Origin: UBA1181 sp045617845
Lineage (GTDB): Bacteria; Bacteroidota; Bacteroidia; Bacteroidales; Paludibacteraceae
Direction: 5' to 3'
Assembly: GCA_045617845.1 (NCBI GenBank)
Contig: JAZLJL010000091.1
Span: forward strand, 1-33,304
Length of the DNA: 33,304 nt
Numbering within the stretch: position 1 is the stretch's first letter; each line of letters opens with the position of its first letter. Shown here one piece after another: positions 18,701 to 25,155 of the stretch. The notes beneath the pieces were generated by a model. That model was not told the origin of the DNA, made no database searches, and worked only from the letters and a program-made list of their open reading frames with translations. The position numbers and the translations under genes are program-made.

Positions 18701-18981
18701 TGTCCGCCGATGCCGGCTATGTGATGGTCAATGTGCCTGTGCCGTCAGGTTTCTCCTATGCGGATATGTCGCAACGCTCTTATTATGAAGTGTATCGCGA
18801 ATGCTTCAAGGACCACACAACCATCTTCTGCTCCTTCTTGAAAAAGGGCGAATATGAGTTCTATATAGACCTCATCCCTCGTTTCCAAGGGTCGTTCGTC
18901 GTCAACCCGGCGGAAGTGGAGTGTATGTATTCTCCCGAGTTTAATGCTTATTGCGCGATGAAGAGGGTGGAGGTAAAATAA
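12766..18981 (+). CDS. Exported alpha-2-macroglobulin-like protein with embedded TonB-receptor plug domain
   Basis: This is a 2071-residue protein. The start at 12766 gives a clean signal peptide (MSKTMRLLFILLLLSTLRCF); the frame is open further upstream, but that part overlaps the promoter. Tandem macroglobulin-like beta domains fill roughly residues 300-1000. Residues about 1215-1295 look like a carboxypeptidase-regulatory domain (IIEGYIKC to VLHVRLEA). Residues about 1297-1421 form a SusC-like plug, with LYVVDGVPCDDISSLNPDDI and AAIYGSKANNGVVEIKTK. The conserved macroglobulin core follows (WQPTLRTDKNGKARFVVTFP), then the thioester motif CNEQ at 1649-1652 in the context YPYNCNEQ, a helical toroid and a C-terminal receptor-binding-like domain. 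The family traps proteases by covalent capture. There is no lipobox and no neighbouring pbpC. A run of eight T (19018-19025) follows the gene, but I see no firm terminator stem. Confidence 0.88.
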   Translation: MSKTMRLLFILLLLSTLRCFAVDALLTGKWGSPYYLFELSNGMVEKIFDGDGLEEKNEWWNELLKDSSSVVRFDSLPKKEIVDFVEQGTPGNYLLANLKDGIVEMTYIPVLPFRMSTGSDYKKFAIRLRDSLGVSIGDAVVSVDDKVLKYDSKRELYSTSKCPGEADVKIKYKGDVFFVPVSKIRGGYARNRFFKAIARVVKDPVASIREGDALGYVARFGVIAEKLYDRLDDDRESNDYYLENWDLYYDYNSKEYIDLDGLRRYDNDRYDRIMLRCMRRDRRHGRDLSYNEERVIDRIDYAKKTRKGMSAQVILNQPKYKLKDTVRVKGYVYKNNRCYEDPVSVTIGERFKADYKTLTNDLRGYGDGGYLFDFVWSDSLDLKLNQKYLVQFRNKKGGVLGSATLTFEDYELKNATMSAKYDKSCYYEGDSVKVRVSASDVNGLALRDASLEVSVHYLSSDSIFSSRESLPFVLGREIKSVNGERDFEIGFPSSIFKGNNIRFKAEVKLTLPDGKVSTRELNPMRFYHERFELQVKQKKDSLFFNALRNGKDTIVPATIYGFNSLKKRSLLGDVTLPCRMKVDPAYASYAVSSLIDSISHAVDGAYDLVSPEWRRLSDSILSPVIINALGIPLTCKVTVDDEIIYSGDEKNLPLSLEWDHDKNYRLTVCFLWAGQMKKLGDQVDARKKCLLDIQVDEPSKIVPGQRCEMELSVRDYKGDPVKNANVTAYSVNSQFNSEVPNLNDYRCSSYSRHHSRSKEKNWMVYSCEVPSRNVFYGRLNRRNVEFWREIAHVDTVAYYNICFPKKEEVHRFSYYPSDSVTQLTVSVCHHDGMENITPKYVTVDDEIRYLAASMDPYSFRITPNEYHRVGLRYDSVFYMVDSVIVEPNKRTILTFSDDCSSSRITQTKVEGGFSQEEWKSIKPHVMLLEEPFPSHSEYVTCDDGFFRLWNNRRVAGPLNGTVRFVDDGHEETVKLDTNVIYSYDEFNKRLDVRKIEPKRYSERFKWSGHCFYLRESAITLQGYLEQRRLDSLRNVTAQRAEYRDCMLRDYPKNDGPSGDLEMDFGRDSELFILLSMDESPELYVVRKRDLSWERKKTLSGIKSGYYRLYVYNMDNYSSGHDVVSSCYRLDSVLVSPDERTIVRFDSLRDSVMPESFESQLVGMLSYKQSDIGYDPLKLIYNRSLSFLKRKDPIPAQGVVAPAILPSENGAPEIRENTRIIEGYIKCDEGYVSGRIRVVGQYARETDTLGYFSLDVCDGDELEFSSDLFLPKTIKVTDSTPSVLHVRLEADSSVILKRGSVWVNINAEGYVLGPVMKYDMTGSVAHVSVSSVSDLDAEMLLHVPTASVDQALAGRVSGVCVRGVSSLSGSSAPLYVVDGVPCDDISSLNPDDIESMTVNHDPSVAAIYGSKANNGVVEIKTKNAAAVKIRNEEPVIGGTLRTHFSDCAFWQPTLRTDKNGKARFVVTFPDDITRWQTVYWAASPRRKFVRWGIAEGSVKSYVPLSAGLYQPDFAVVGDSCLIRGQVSNLLQDTADVTCSFSVNGSVLSSRSHRFVSSVMDTFLLKPSGDSLSVTYQFLSDRNFMDGERRGMKVLPQGVRHTEGAFHTLYDNIRLDLQSERFDSVTVKLMNSQKSLLEDEVSYLTSYPYNCNEQITSKLIGFMAALQNPDLSNSQRRSMERKVEEFKKTLLERQGKDGLWGWWTESSSSDWISRYVIETLLKYHVDFPKGEILQTYERHARLYKSPEIRLNAWVLLKQLGKEMDYGKYISEMDSVAAGLSVNGRLNLMKLRALCGLPNDFSWLEKYRRTTQMGNLYYEFEPYARYQVDYTSTMNALSVYSLMRMDTTADHRADMEKIRGYFYEEKNRSFSSHWQNTYESASIISALMEDYETDVAGGNGTVRLSGALNQEVSSFPFEVTLPASGSLSLAKGAGSPVYVSTSSSVWSVPDKASGNGFSISTSFGDSLMKVGQTVRMTAKVKVSADAGYVMVNVPVPSGFSYADMSQRSYYEVYRECFKDHTTIFCSFLKKGEYEFYIDLIPRFQGSFVVNPAEVECMYSPEFNAYCAMKRVEVK

Positions 18982-19076
18982 AGTCTATGGATTGTCCTTC
19001 CGCAGGAAAACGTCGGATTTTTTTTCTGTCCAGATTACATTTCCTTGGACTTTAATATTGAAATAATTGCATTCTA

Positions 19077-19107
19077 TTTGGGATTTTTGAAAATTTTGTT
19101 ACTTTTG
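19077..19107 (+). promoter_or_regulatory. Bacteroidota-type promoter for the DUF4377-like gene
   Basis: TTTG at 19077-19080 is separated by exactly 19 bases from TACTTTTG at 19100-19107, matching the phylum consensus TTTG-N19-TAnnTTTG. The ATG lies 26 bases after the -7 element. It shows that the small gene is expressed separately from the macroglobulin gene. Confidence 0.8.
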
Positions 19108-19133
19108 CCACAATAATTAAAAAATTCGGTATC

Positions 19134-19496
19134 ATGAAAAGAATATTGTTATCAGTAATACTTGGTGCTGTGTCATTGTCAGCATTCCCGGAAGATGGTG
19201 AGTTTATGAAGGTGTCTGGTGATAAAATCCTTGTGGATGGATCAAAACGTTGCTACCAAATCCGTAAGGGTCATGCTAGACGTGATATGACTGAGTGGAC
19301 GCCTTATTGCGGAGAGTTCTCTAACTTCTTTTATATTGAAGGTTACCAGTATACGATGTTCGTCGAGAAGTATGATCCTGAAGCCGACACTATCTATGTG
19401 AAAAAGACTGTTGCGCGTGATAATAGTGAGGAGTATTTCCGTTTGCAGAAATTGCGTGAGAAACAAAAGGCTTCGCAGAACAAGAAGAAAAAATAA
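19134..19496 (+). CDS. Small exported DUF4377-like protein
   Basis: This is a 120-residue protein with a short signal peptide (MKRILLSVILGAVSLSA) and no lipobox cysteine, so it is probably periplasmic. The mature part has RCYQIRKG and FYIEGYQYTMFVEKYD, which resemble the DUF4377 pattern of a conserved Cys-Leu/Tyr-Gln followed by an F-x-IEGF-x-Y-x-x-G-Y-x-Y strand. The assignment is by motif only. The tail is highly basic (REKQKASQNKKKK), unusual for an exported protein of this size and possibly for binding anionic polymers. It follows the macroglobulin gene by 152 bases with its own promoter and terminator. Function is unknown. Confidence 0.75.
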   Translation: MKRILLSVILGAVSLSAFPEDGEFMKVSGDKILVDGSKRCYQIRKGHARRDMTEWTPYCGEFSNFFYIEGYQYTMFVEKYDPEADTIYVKKTVARDNSEEYFRLQKLREKQKASQNKKKK

Positions 19497-19537
19497 TTCC
19501 AGGGAATTTTCTCCTTCGGTATATTTTGTCCGATATA

Positions 19538-19566
19538 AGGGTGTGTCTATGACGCACCCTTTTTTT
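19538..19566 (+). terminator. Intrinsic terminator after the DUF4377-like gene
   Basis: AGGGTGTGTC (19538-19547) pairs with GACGCACCCT (19551-19560) with one G-T pair and a three-base loop, followed by a T-run to 19566. Confidence 0.88.
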
Positions 19567-19696
19567 GTCTCCTATATCTCCTTGGGTGGATTCTCTCCTA
19601 GTGTCTTCTCTTGTTACCCACAAACTTCCTCCATTTGCATTGAAACCTTTATGTTTTTTTGTGAAATGGAAGCCTCCTCATTTCGAAAAATTGAAG

Positions 19697-19704
19697 TATA
19701 TTTA
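19697..19704 (+). promoter_or_regulatory. Weak -7 candidate for the ABC exporter operon
   Basis: TATATTTA differs from TAnnTTTG at the last base, and no TTTG is found at the right distance upstream. Its position, 20 bases before the TTG at 19725, is like the spacing of the other promoters in this window (17-26 bases in most cases). Confidence 0.3.
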
Positions 19705-19724
19705 CTATAAATATTCTTGTTGAA

Positions 19725-21452
19725 TTGAGGGAACTGAGACAAATAATGCATTTTTTGAAGCCGCATTGGAGATGGGCGATTATCTCTCCTATCTGTGTGG
19801 CGACGGAGGTGGTGGCCGAACTGCTTCAGCCGTATATCATGTCTGTTATCGTCAACCAGGGTGTGTTGGGCGGTGATACTTCCCTCATTGTGCCTATGGG
19901 TATACGGATGGTGCTTGTTGTCCTAATGGGTATGTTGGGCGGCTTGCTTTCGATCTTTGCGGCTGGCACGGTCTCTTACCGTATGGGAGCGGACATTCGT
20001 TCCGCCTTGTTCAGAAAGACAATGTCCCTGTCTTTCAAGGATATTGACCAATTGCAGACCGGCTCGCTCATTACTCGTATGACCTCTGATGTGCAGCGTG
20101 TGCAAAGTGTGGTGCAGGCCTCCATGCGTCTTTTGTTCCGTTCTCCGATTCTATTCTTTGGGGCGGTGTCGATGATGCTCATGATTCATTTGGGGCTCTC
20201 TTCTGTTTTGCTTGTCCTTCTGCCGGTGCTGATTTTTTCCGTCGTGTTGATCTTGAAACAGGCATATCCTCAGTTCCTTGTCATCCAGAAGCTGACGGAT
20301 AGACAGAATACGATTGTGCAAGAGTATATTTCCGGAATTCGTGTCGTGAAGTCTCATGTCAACGAGCGAGGGGAGTACGAACGTTTTAAGCGGAACAATG
20401 ATGAACTTGTGGATTCTTCGTTGCGTGTCGCCCGTTGGGTCGTTTTGCTTGGACCGGTCATGTCTTTGCTGCTGAATATCGGCATCGCGGTTATTGTCTA
20501 TTATGGGGCGCAACTTTTGGATGTGGGTGAGATTAATGTGGGTGATATCATGGCGTGTGTCAATTATATGGCCCAAATCCTTCTATCCTTGATGATGGCT
20601 TCCCGCATTATCATGTCCATCACCGAGGCCAGCGCTTCGATGTCCCGTATCGATGAGGTGTTATTGGCTGACGATGAGGAACCGGTGGACATGTCCGTAA
20701 AACGGACCGAAACATCCGACGCTATCGTTTTCGATCATGTGTCGTTTTCTTATGATAAAAATCCTCGTCGAGGTACGGAAGTCTTGAACGACATCTCTTT
20801 TTCTATTAGGAAAGGCGGTACGCTGGCCATCGTAGGTGGAACAGGTGCGGGGAAATCCACGATTACGAACTTGATAGCCCGTTTCTACCATCCGACTTCG
20901 GGGAAAATATGGCTGGATGGAACAGACATTAACGATATAGACGAGGAACGTTTGCGACAGATGGTCGGCCTGGTCATGCAGGAATCGTTGCTTTTTTCGG
21001 GTACGCTTAGGGAAAACCTGAGGTGGGGAAATCTTTCGGCGACCGACGATGATCTGATGCGCGCCTGTTCAATGGCCCGCATCGCGGATTTCGTCGAGGC
21101 TCAATCGGATGGATTGGATTATCAGGTGAGTCCTAAGGGAATGAATTTGTCTGGTGGACAAAGACAACGCTTCTCCATCGCCCGTACATTGGCGGGGTGC
21201 CATGATATCATCGTCTTGGACGATTGCCTGAGTGCGGTCGACTTACGTACTGATTCCCTTATCCGAAAGGAGCTGGCGAAGGTCGATGCGACGAAAGTGA
21301 TTATTGCCCAACGGATGAATACAATCCGTAACGCGGATAAAATCTTGGTGCTGGAGCAAGGAGAGATTATCGGCCAGGGTACTCATGAGGAACTTTATGC
21401 TTCTTGTGCGTTGTACAAGGAATTGTGTGATAAACAAATGAATGCTAATTAG
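19725..21452 (+). CDS. ABC exporter half-transporter, degenerate-Walker-B subunit
   Basis: This is a 575-residue fused membrane and ATPase protein of the multidrug/lipid exporter type, with six expected membrane spans in residues 1-310. Walker A is GGTGAGKST (about 371-379) and the signature is a canonical LSGGQ (about 475-479). Walker B is VLDDCLSAVD, with Asp at position 500 where catalytic Glu is normal, and the switch His is Gln529 (IIAQRMNTI). These two changes mark the degenerate partner of heterodimeric exporters such as BmrC or TM287. The start is uncertain: TTG at 19725 gives MRELRQIMHFLKPHW, similar in length to relatives, while ATG at 19746 would shorten it by seven residues. The next gene begins two bases after the stop. 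The substrate is unknown. Confidence 0.92.
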   Translation: MRELRQIMHFLKPHWRWAIISPICVATEVVAELLQPYIMSVIVNQGVLGGDTSLIVPMGIRMVLVVLMGMLGGLLSIFAAGTVSYRMGADIRSALFRKTMSLSFKDIDQLQTGSLITRMTSDVQRVQSVVQASMRLLFRSPILFFGAVSMMLMIHLGLSSVLLVLLPVLIFSVVLILKQAYPQFLVIQKLTDRQNTIVQEYISGIRVVKSHVNERGEYERFKRNNDELVDSSLRVARWVVLLGPVMSLLLNIGIAVIVYYGAQLLDVGEINVGDIMACVNYMAQILLSLMMASRIIMSITEASASMSRIDEVLLADDEEPVDMSVKRTETSDAIVFDHVSFSYDKNPRRGTEVLNDISFSIRKGGTLAIVGGTGAGKSTITNLIARFYHPTSGKIWLDGTDINDIDEERLRQMVGLVMQESLLFSGTLRENLRWGNLSATDDDLMRACSMARIADFVEAQSDGLDYQVSPKGMNLSGGQRQRFSIARTLAGCHDIIVLDDCLSAVDLRTDSLIRKELAKVDATKVIIAQRMNTIRNADKILVLEQGEIIGQGTHEELYASCALYKELCDKQMNAN

Positions 21453-21454
21453 TT

Positions 21455-23278
21455 ATGGCGGAACATCTTACGGCATCGGGAGGACAAAGACGCCTGAACA
21501 CATTAGGGGCGAATGCGGATCGCGCGGAGAACGTTTCCGCTACGGTCCGTCGTCTGTTCTCTTATTGGAAGGGGGAGAAGTGGCTTCTTTCCCTGCTGGT
21601 GTTGTTGTCTCTCCTTTCCGTCGTTTGTACGTTGCTCTGCCCTTATTTGTTGGGACGGACTGTGGATGATTGTATCGGGCTTTTCTCCTCTGACGATCCC
21701 TCTTCGATGGATTCCTTGGTTAAGCATTTGGGCGTTTTTGTCCTCTTCCATCTCCTCTCCGCCGGGTTCACTTGGATCCATGAGTATGGCATGAGTGTCC
21801 TAGCTCAGCGCTTGTTGCGTACGTTGAAGGAGAGCCTGACGAAAAAGCTCCTTTCTTTGAGCCCCCGTTTCTTCAACGACCATCTTTGCGGAACGTTGAT
21901 GAGCTATTTCTCCAATGATGCTGAAATCGTCAAGAATGCATTGGGTGACACGGTTGTCCAAATAGTCACGAGCGTTCTCACTTTGGTGGGATCCATCGTT
22001 ATCATGGCCCGTTTGAGTTGGCAATTGACGATCGTTACATGCCTGACTGTTCCTTTTGCCGTGATGGTGAGCCGTTTTGTCATGAAACATACACGTAAGC
22101 ACTTCTCCCTTCAACAAGAGGCGTTGGGCGAAATGAATGGTATTGTCGAGGAATCTTTTTCGGGTATTAAGACGGTGAAGAGCTTCGGCCGGGAAGACGA
22201 ACGTGTGGAGAAGTTCGAGGCGGTCAATAGGGTAGTGTGTGAAACAGGCCGACGGGCTCAGATTTACAGCGGCGTGTTGATGCCTATGATGAGGGTCTTG
22301 GACAACTGCTCATATATTTTAGTGACAATCTTTGGCGCATTCCTCGCTTCCAGAGGTTCTGTCACGGTTGGCGTCGTACAGTCTTTTTTGCTTTATACGA
22401 AAAATTTCCAGCGCCCTATAAATTCGATTGCTACCCAACTCAATACCGTGCAGTCCGCTATCGCTGGCGCCGAACGTATATTTAAGCTCTTGGATGAGGA
22501 TTTGGAGATAAAGGAGCCTACGCAACCTGTTCATATTCCGTCCGTCCAGGGCGCGATAGAATTTAAGGACGTCTCTTTCGGGTATGGCGAAAATCTGGTT
22601 TTGAAGAATGTTAGTTTTTCCGCGCATCCTGGCGAAGTCATTGCGGTGGTCGGTTCCACAGGTGCGGGGAAGACGACGTTAATTAATCTCTTGAACCGTT
22701 TTTACGACGTTTGTTCCGGTAGCGTTAGAATTGATGGCGTGGATGTGCGTAATTTGCCGAAAGGCGAGCTGCGCCGTTCCATCGGATTGGTTCCTCAGGA
22801 CCCTTATCTTTTCTCTGACACGTTGACACATAACGTGGCTTATGGAGATCCGGATGCGGATGCCGAAAAAGTGTGCGGTGCAGTGTGTCTGGCGAATGCC
22901 GACATGCTCGTGAATAGGATGTCGGACGGATTCGACACGGTTTTGAAGGAACAAGGGGCGGGTATAAGTCATGGTCAACGCCAACTTTTGACGATTGCTC
23001 GCGCTGTTTACAAAAATGCTCCAATTCTTGTGCTTGATGAGGCGACGAGTAACATCGATACCCGTACAGAGATATTAATCCAGCATGCGATTTCCCGGAT
23101 TACCAAGGGCCACACTTGTTTGATTATTGCCCATCGGTTGAGTACCATCATGAATGCGGATAAGATTTTAGTGGTCGAGAAGGGCGTCATTGTGGAGCAA
23201 GGTCGCCATGAGGAGTTGTTGGCGAAGCAGGGCGTCTATTGGCGGATTTATAATAGCCAATTTGTAGCGGAAGAATAG
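21455..23278 (+). CDS. ABC exporter half-transporter, catalytic-Walker-B subunit
   Basis: This 607-residue protein is the second half of the exporter. The membrane domain occupies about residues 40-340. Walker A is GSTGAGKTT (about 400-408), the signature is altered to ISHGQ (504-508), Walker B is LVLDEATSNID with catalytic Glu529, and the switch His560 is intact (IIAHRLSTI). Its defects are complementary to those of the upstream subunit: a head-to-tail dimer would have one full ATP site (this Walker A/B plus the partner's LSGGQ) and one non-hydrolysing site. The start codon lies two bases after the upstream stop, which favours coupled translation and equal amounts. Heterodimeric relatives export drugs, lipids or peptides; nothing here decides which. 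Confidence 0.93.
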   Translation: MAEHLTASGGQRRLNTLGANADRAENVSATVRRLFSYWKGEKWLLSLLVLLSLLSVVCTLLCPYLLGRTVDDCIGLFSSDDPSSMDSLVKHLGVFVLFHLLSAGFTWIHEYGMSVLAQRLLRTLKESLTKKLLSLSPRFFNDHLCGTLMSYFSNDAEIVKNALGDTVVQIVTSVLTLVGSIVIMARLSWQLTIVTCLTVPFAVMVSRFVMKHTRKHFSLQQEALGEMNGIVEESFSGIKTVKSFGREDERVEKFEAVNRVVCETGRRAQIYSGVLMPMMRVLDNCSYILVTIFGAFLASRGSVTVGVVQSFLLYTKNFQRPINSIATQLNTVQSAIAGAERIFKLLDEDLEIKEPTQPVHIPSVQGAIEFKDVSFGYGENLVLKNVSFSAHPGEVIAVVGSTGAGKTTLINLLNRFYDVCSGSVRIDGVDVRNLPKGELRRSIGLVPQDPYLFSDTLTHNVAYGDPDADAEKVCGAVCLANADMLVNRMSDGFDTVLKEQGAGISHGQRQLLTIARAVYKNAPILVLDEATSNIDTRTEILIQHAISRITKGHTCLIIAHRLSTIMNADKILVVEKGVIVEQGRHEELLAKQGVYWRIYNSQFVAEE

Positions 23279-23289
23279 TGTAGAGCCTT

Positions 23290-24012
23290 TTATCGGCCGA
23301 TGAATTCTATCTTCTTTGTGTCGCTAAATCCCATCGAGTTTAAAGCTTCTTCTTGATTGCCGTATTGATAGCCGAAACAATTATGGTAGTATGCCGTCAT
23401 CTCTTTTTTGCGTTTCGGAAAATAGATTGTTTTTAGCGGACATTCGTGGAATGCGCCCGGAAGGATATGTTTTACCCGCTTGGGTATTTCGTATGATTCC
23501 CCTTGTTTCCTTCTGGGGTATAGGAACAACTCTTCCCCGTTTTTTGAAAAGAGCACGCCATCTATTGATTTCAGATGCTTGTTCCGCTTATCCACCTCGA
23601 TGGATTTTAAATTTTCACATCTCATATCGGCGTATCTACATACGCAGATGTCATGGGTGCGGGTGATTGTTTTGGAAAGATACAACTTCTCTAACCTGGG
23701 CAAATCTAACGAGGCGATAACTTTAAATCCGTCGGGAACCACCAATATTTTTGGGGATGTGGAAGATTGGTTCCCCCGTATAAATTCATTGTGAATGTAT
23801 ATTTCCTCTATATTCCTCTCTTCCCCGTTGATGATGACTCTGTTCTTGAGGACGATGCTGTCTTGTCCTTGTGAGAATCCTGCCACCCACCAACTCCCAT
23901 CAAAGGCGTAGTATATGCCGTCTACCTCTAATATCTCTTCGGGGAAATGACAAGCTTCTATGGCAAGCGTGACTGAAAACAAGCACAGTAGGCTTAAGTA
24001 AAATCTTTTCAT
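23290..24012 (-). CDS. Exported BspA-like leucine-rich repeat protein
   Basis: This is a 240-residue protein. I chose the ATG at 24012 because it opens a signal peptide (MKRFYLSLLCLFSVTLA); the frame continues upstream by 30 codons through the promoter and galE terminator, which cannot be coding. IEAC after the hydrophobic core is a poor but possible lipobox, so a lipoprotein is possible. The C-terminal half has the BspA-type repeat pattern: HLKSIDGVLFSKNGEELFLY, then YEIPKRVKHILPGAFHECPL, with spacing like LRR_5 surface proteins. Such proteins often act in surface contact or adhesion; that is inference here. It is short for the family, with few repeats. It converges with the ABC operon, 11 bases between stops. 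Confidence 0.8.
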   Translation of the reverse strand: MKRFYLSLLCLFSVTLAIEACHFPEEILEVDGIYYAFDGSWWVAGFSQGQDSIVLKNRVIINGEERNIEEIYIHNEFIRGNQSSTSPKILVVPDGFKVIASLDLPRLEKLYLSKTITRTHDICVCRYADMRCENLKSIEVDKRNKHLKSIDGVLFSKNGEELFLYPRRKQGESYEIPKRVKHILPGAFHECPLKTIYFPKRKKEMTAYYHNCFGYQYGNQEEALNSMGFSDTKKIEFIGR

Positions 24013-24032
24013 GCTTTTTTTGAAAGTTTTCT

Positions 24033-24061
24033 CAAATGTATGAATCCCTTTGAAAAACAAA
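24033..24061 (-). promoter_or_regulatory. Putative promoter of the LRR gene, overlapping the galE terminator
   Basis: On the minus strand TACATTTG (complement of 24033-24040) matches TAnnTTTG exactly, and TTTG (24058-24061) lies 17 bases before it, two shorter than the usual 19. The TTTG element is inside the arm of the galE terminator hairpin. The ATG follows 20 bases after the -7 element. Confidence 0.55.
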
Positions 24062-24089
24062 GGGTGTACACTTGGTACATCCTTTGTTT
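24053..24089 (-). terminator. Long terminator hairpin after galE
   Basis: Bases 24055-24069 pair with 24075-24089 over 15 base pairs (one G-T) with a five-base loop. Read on the minus strand the stem ends in TTTGTTTTTC, a T-rich tail. It starts 17 bases after the galE stop. Confidence 0.8.
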
Positions 24090-24106
24090 CGTATAGAATC
24101 AATTCC

Positions 24107-25150
24107 TTAAATCTCCGTTTTGTTAGCCATCAATTTCTCTTGCCATTTCCAAGCGGATCTCAAGGTGTTTTCAAGCGTCTCTTCCGCTTTCCAACCCAAC
24201 TCTTTGTTGGCCAAGGATGCGTCGGCCCATACTTTCTCGATGTCTCCAGCTCTGCGTGATGCGATTTCGAAAGGAACTTTCACTCCTGTCGCCTTCTCGA
24301 ATGTGTTGATGATTTCGAGGACGGAGACTCCGTTACCCGTTCCAAGGTTGAATACCTCGATGTTCTTTTTGTTCTTTTTCTCCAGGATGCGGTTGATGGC
24401 GCAAACGTGAGCTTTCGCTAAATCCACTACATTGATGTAGTCACGGATGCAACTTCCGTCTTCTGTATTGTAGTCGTTACCGAATACTTTCAACACTTTT
24501 CGGATTCCTGCTGCCGTCTGTGTGATGTATGGCAAAAGGTTGTTGGGAATTCCGTTCGGTAATTCTCCGATTTCCGCACTTGGATGGGCTCCAATAGGAT
24601 TGAAGTATCTAAGCAATACGACGTTCAAGTTCTTGTCTGCGGCAGCGGTGTCGCGCAAGATGGTCTCGCTCATCTGTTTTGTGCTTCCGTAAGGGGATGT
24701 CGCCGGCTTGATTGGCGATTTCTCTGTCACGGGAAGTTCGTCCGGTTGCCCATAGACGGTACAAGAGGAGGAGAACACGATGTTGTTGATATTGAACTTC
24801 GGCATGAGTTGGAGCAGGTTTATTAAGGAAACTATGTTGTTTCGGTAATAGACGAGCGGCATCTCGACGGATTCCCCGACTGATTTGGAAGCGGCGAAGT
24901 GGATGATGGCTTTGATGTCTGAATGCCTCTCCAGAAAACGCTCCAATGAATTGTAGTCTTTACAATCGATGTTCTCATAGATAGGAAGTGACCCTGTGAT
25001 GGCTTTTATGCCGTCGATCACACCTATGTTGGAGTTGGATAGATTGTCTATGATGACAGGTTCGTATCCGGCGTTGAAAAGTTCAACGACGGCGTGCGAG
25101 CCTATGTATCCTGTTCCGCCGGTTACTAATATTTTACCTTTGTTTGCCAT
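24107..25150 (-). CDS. galE: UDP-glucose 4-epimerase
   Basis: This 347-residue short-chain dehydrogenase-type epimerase interconverts UDP-glucose and UDP-galactose (Leloir pathway, and precursors for surface glycans). The NAD-binding motif TGGTGYIGSH is at about residues 10-19. The catalytic Ser/Tyr/Lys set is seen in VFSSSCTVYG and in YGSTK, with Tyr154 and Lys158. Further family motifs are RYFNPIGAH and CIRDYINVVDLAKAH. Length fits GalE (about 340). The start is five bases after the stop of the nucleotidyltransferase gene, so the two are one operon. Activity on N-acetylated sugars is possible and cannot be excluded by eye. Confidence 0.93.
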   Translation of the reverse strand: MANKGKILVTGGTGYIGSHAVVELFNAGYEPVIIDNLSNSNIGVIDGIKAITGSLPIYENIDCKDYNSLERFLERHSDIKAIIHFAASKSVGESVEMPLVYYRNNIVSLINLLQLMPKFNINNIVFSSSCTVYGQPDELPVTEKSPIKPATSPYGSTKQMSETILRDTAAADKNLNVVLLRYFNPIGAHPSAEIGELPNGIPNNLLPYITQTAAGIRKVLKVFGNDYNTEDGSCIRDYINVVDLAKAHVCAINRILEKKNKKNIEVFNLGTGNGVSVLEIINTFEKATGVKVPFEIASRRAGDIEKVWADASLANKELGWKAEETLENTLRSAWKWQEKLMANKTEI

Positions 25151-25155
25151 AAAAC

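Noticed and set aside
18990..19025. Terminator after the macroglobulin gene
   Set aside because: Eight T are present, but the only stem is TTCC-gca-GGAA, four pairs and ten bases away from the T-run.
19411..19710. A 99-codon plus-strand frame running past the DUF4377-like gene
   Set aside because: It reads through the terminator hairpin in another frame and is Cys- and Ser-rich without pattern.
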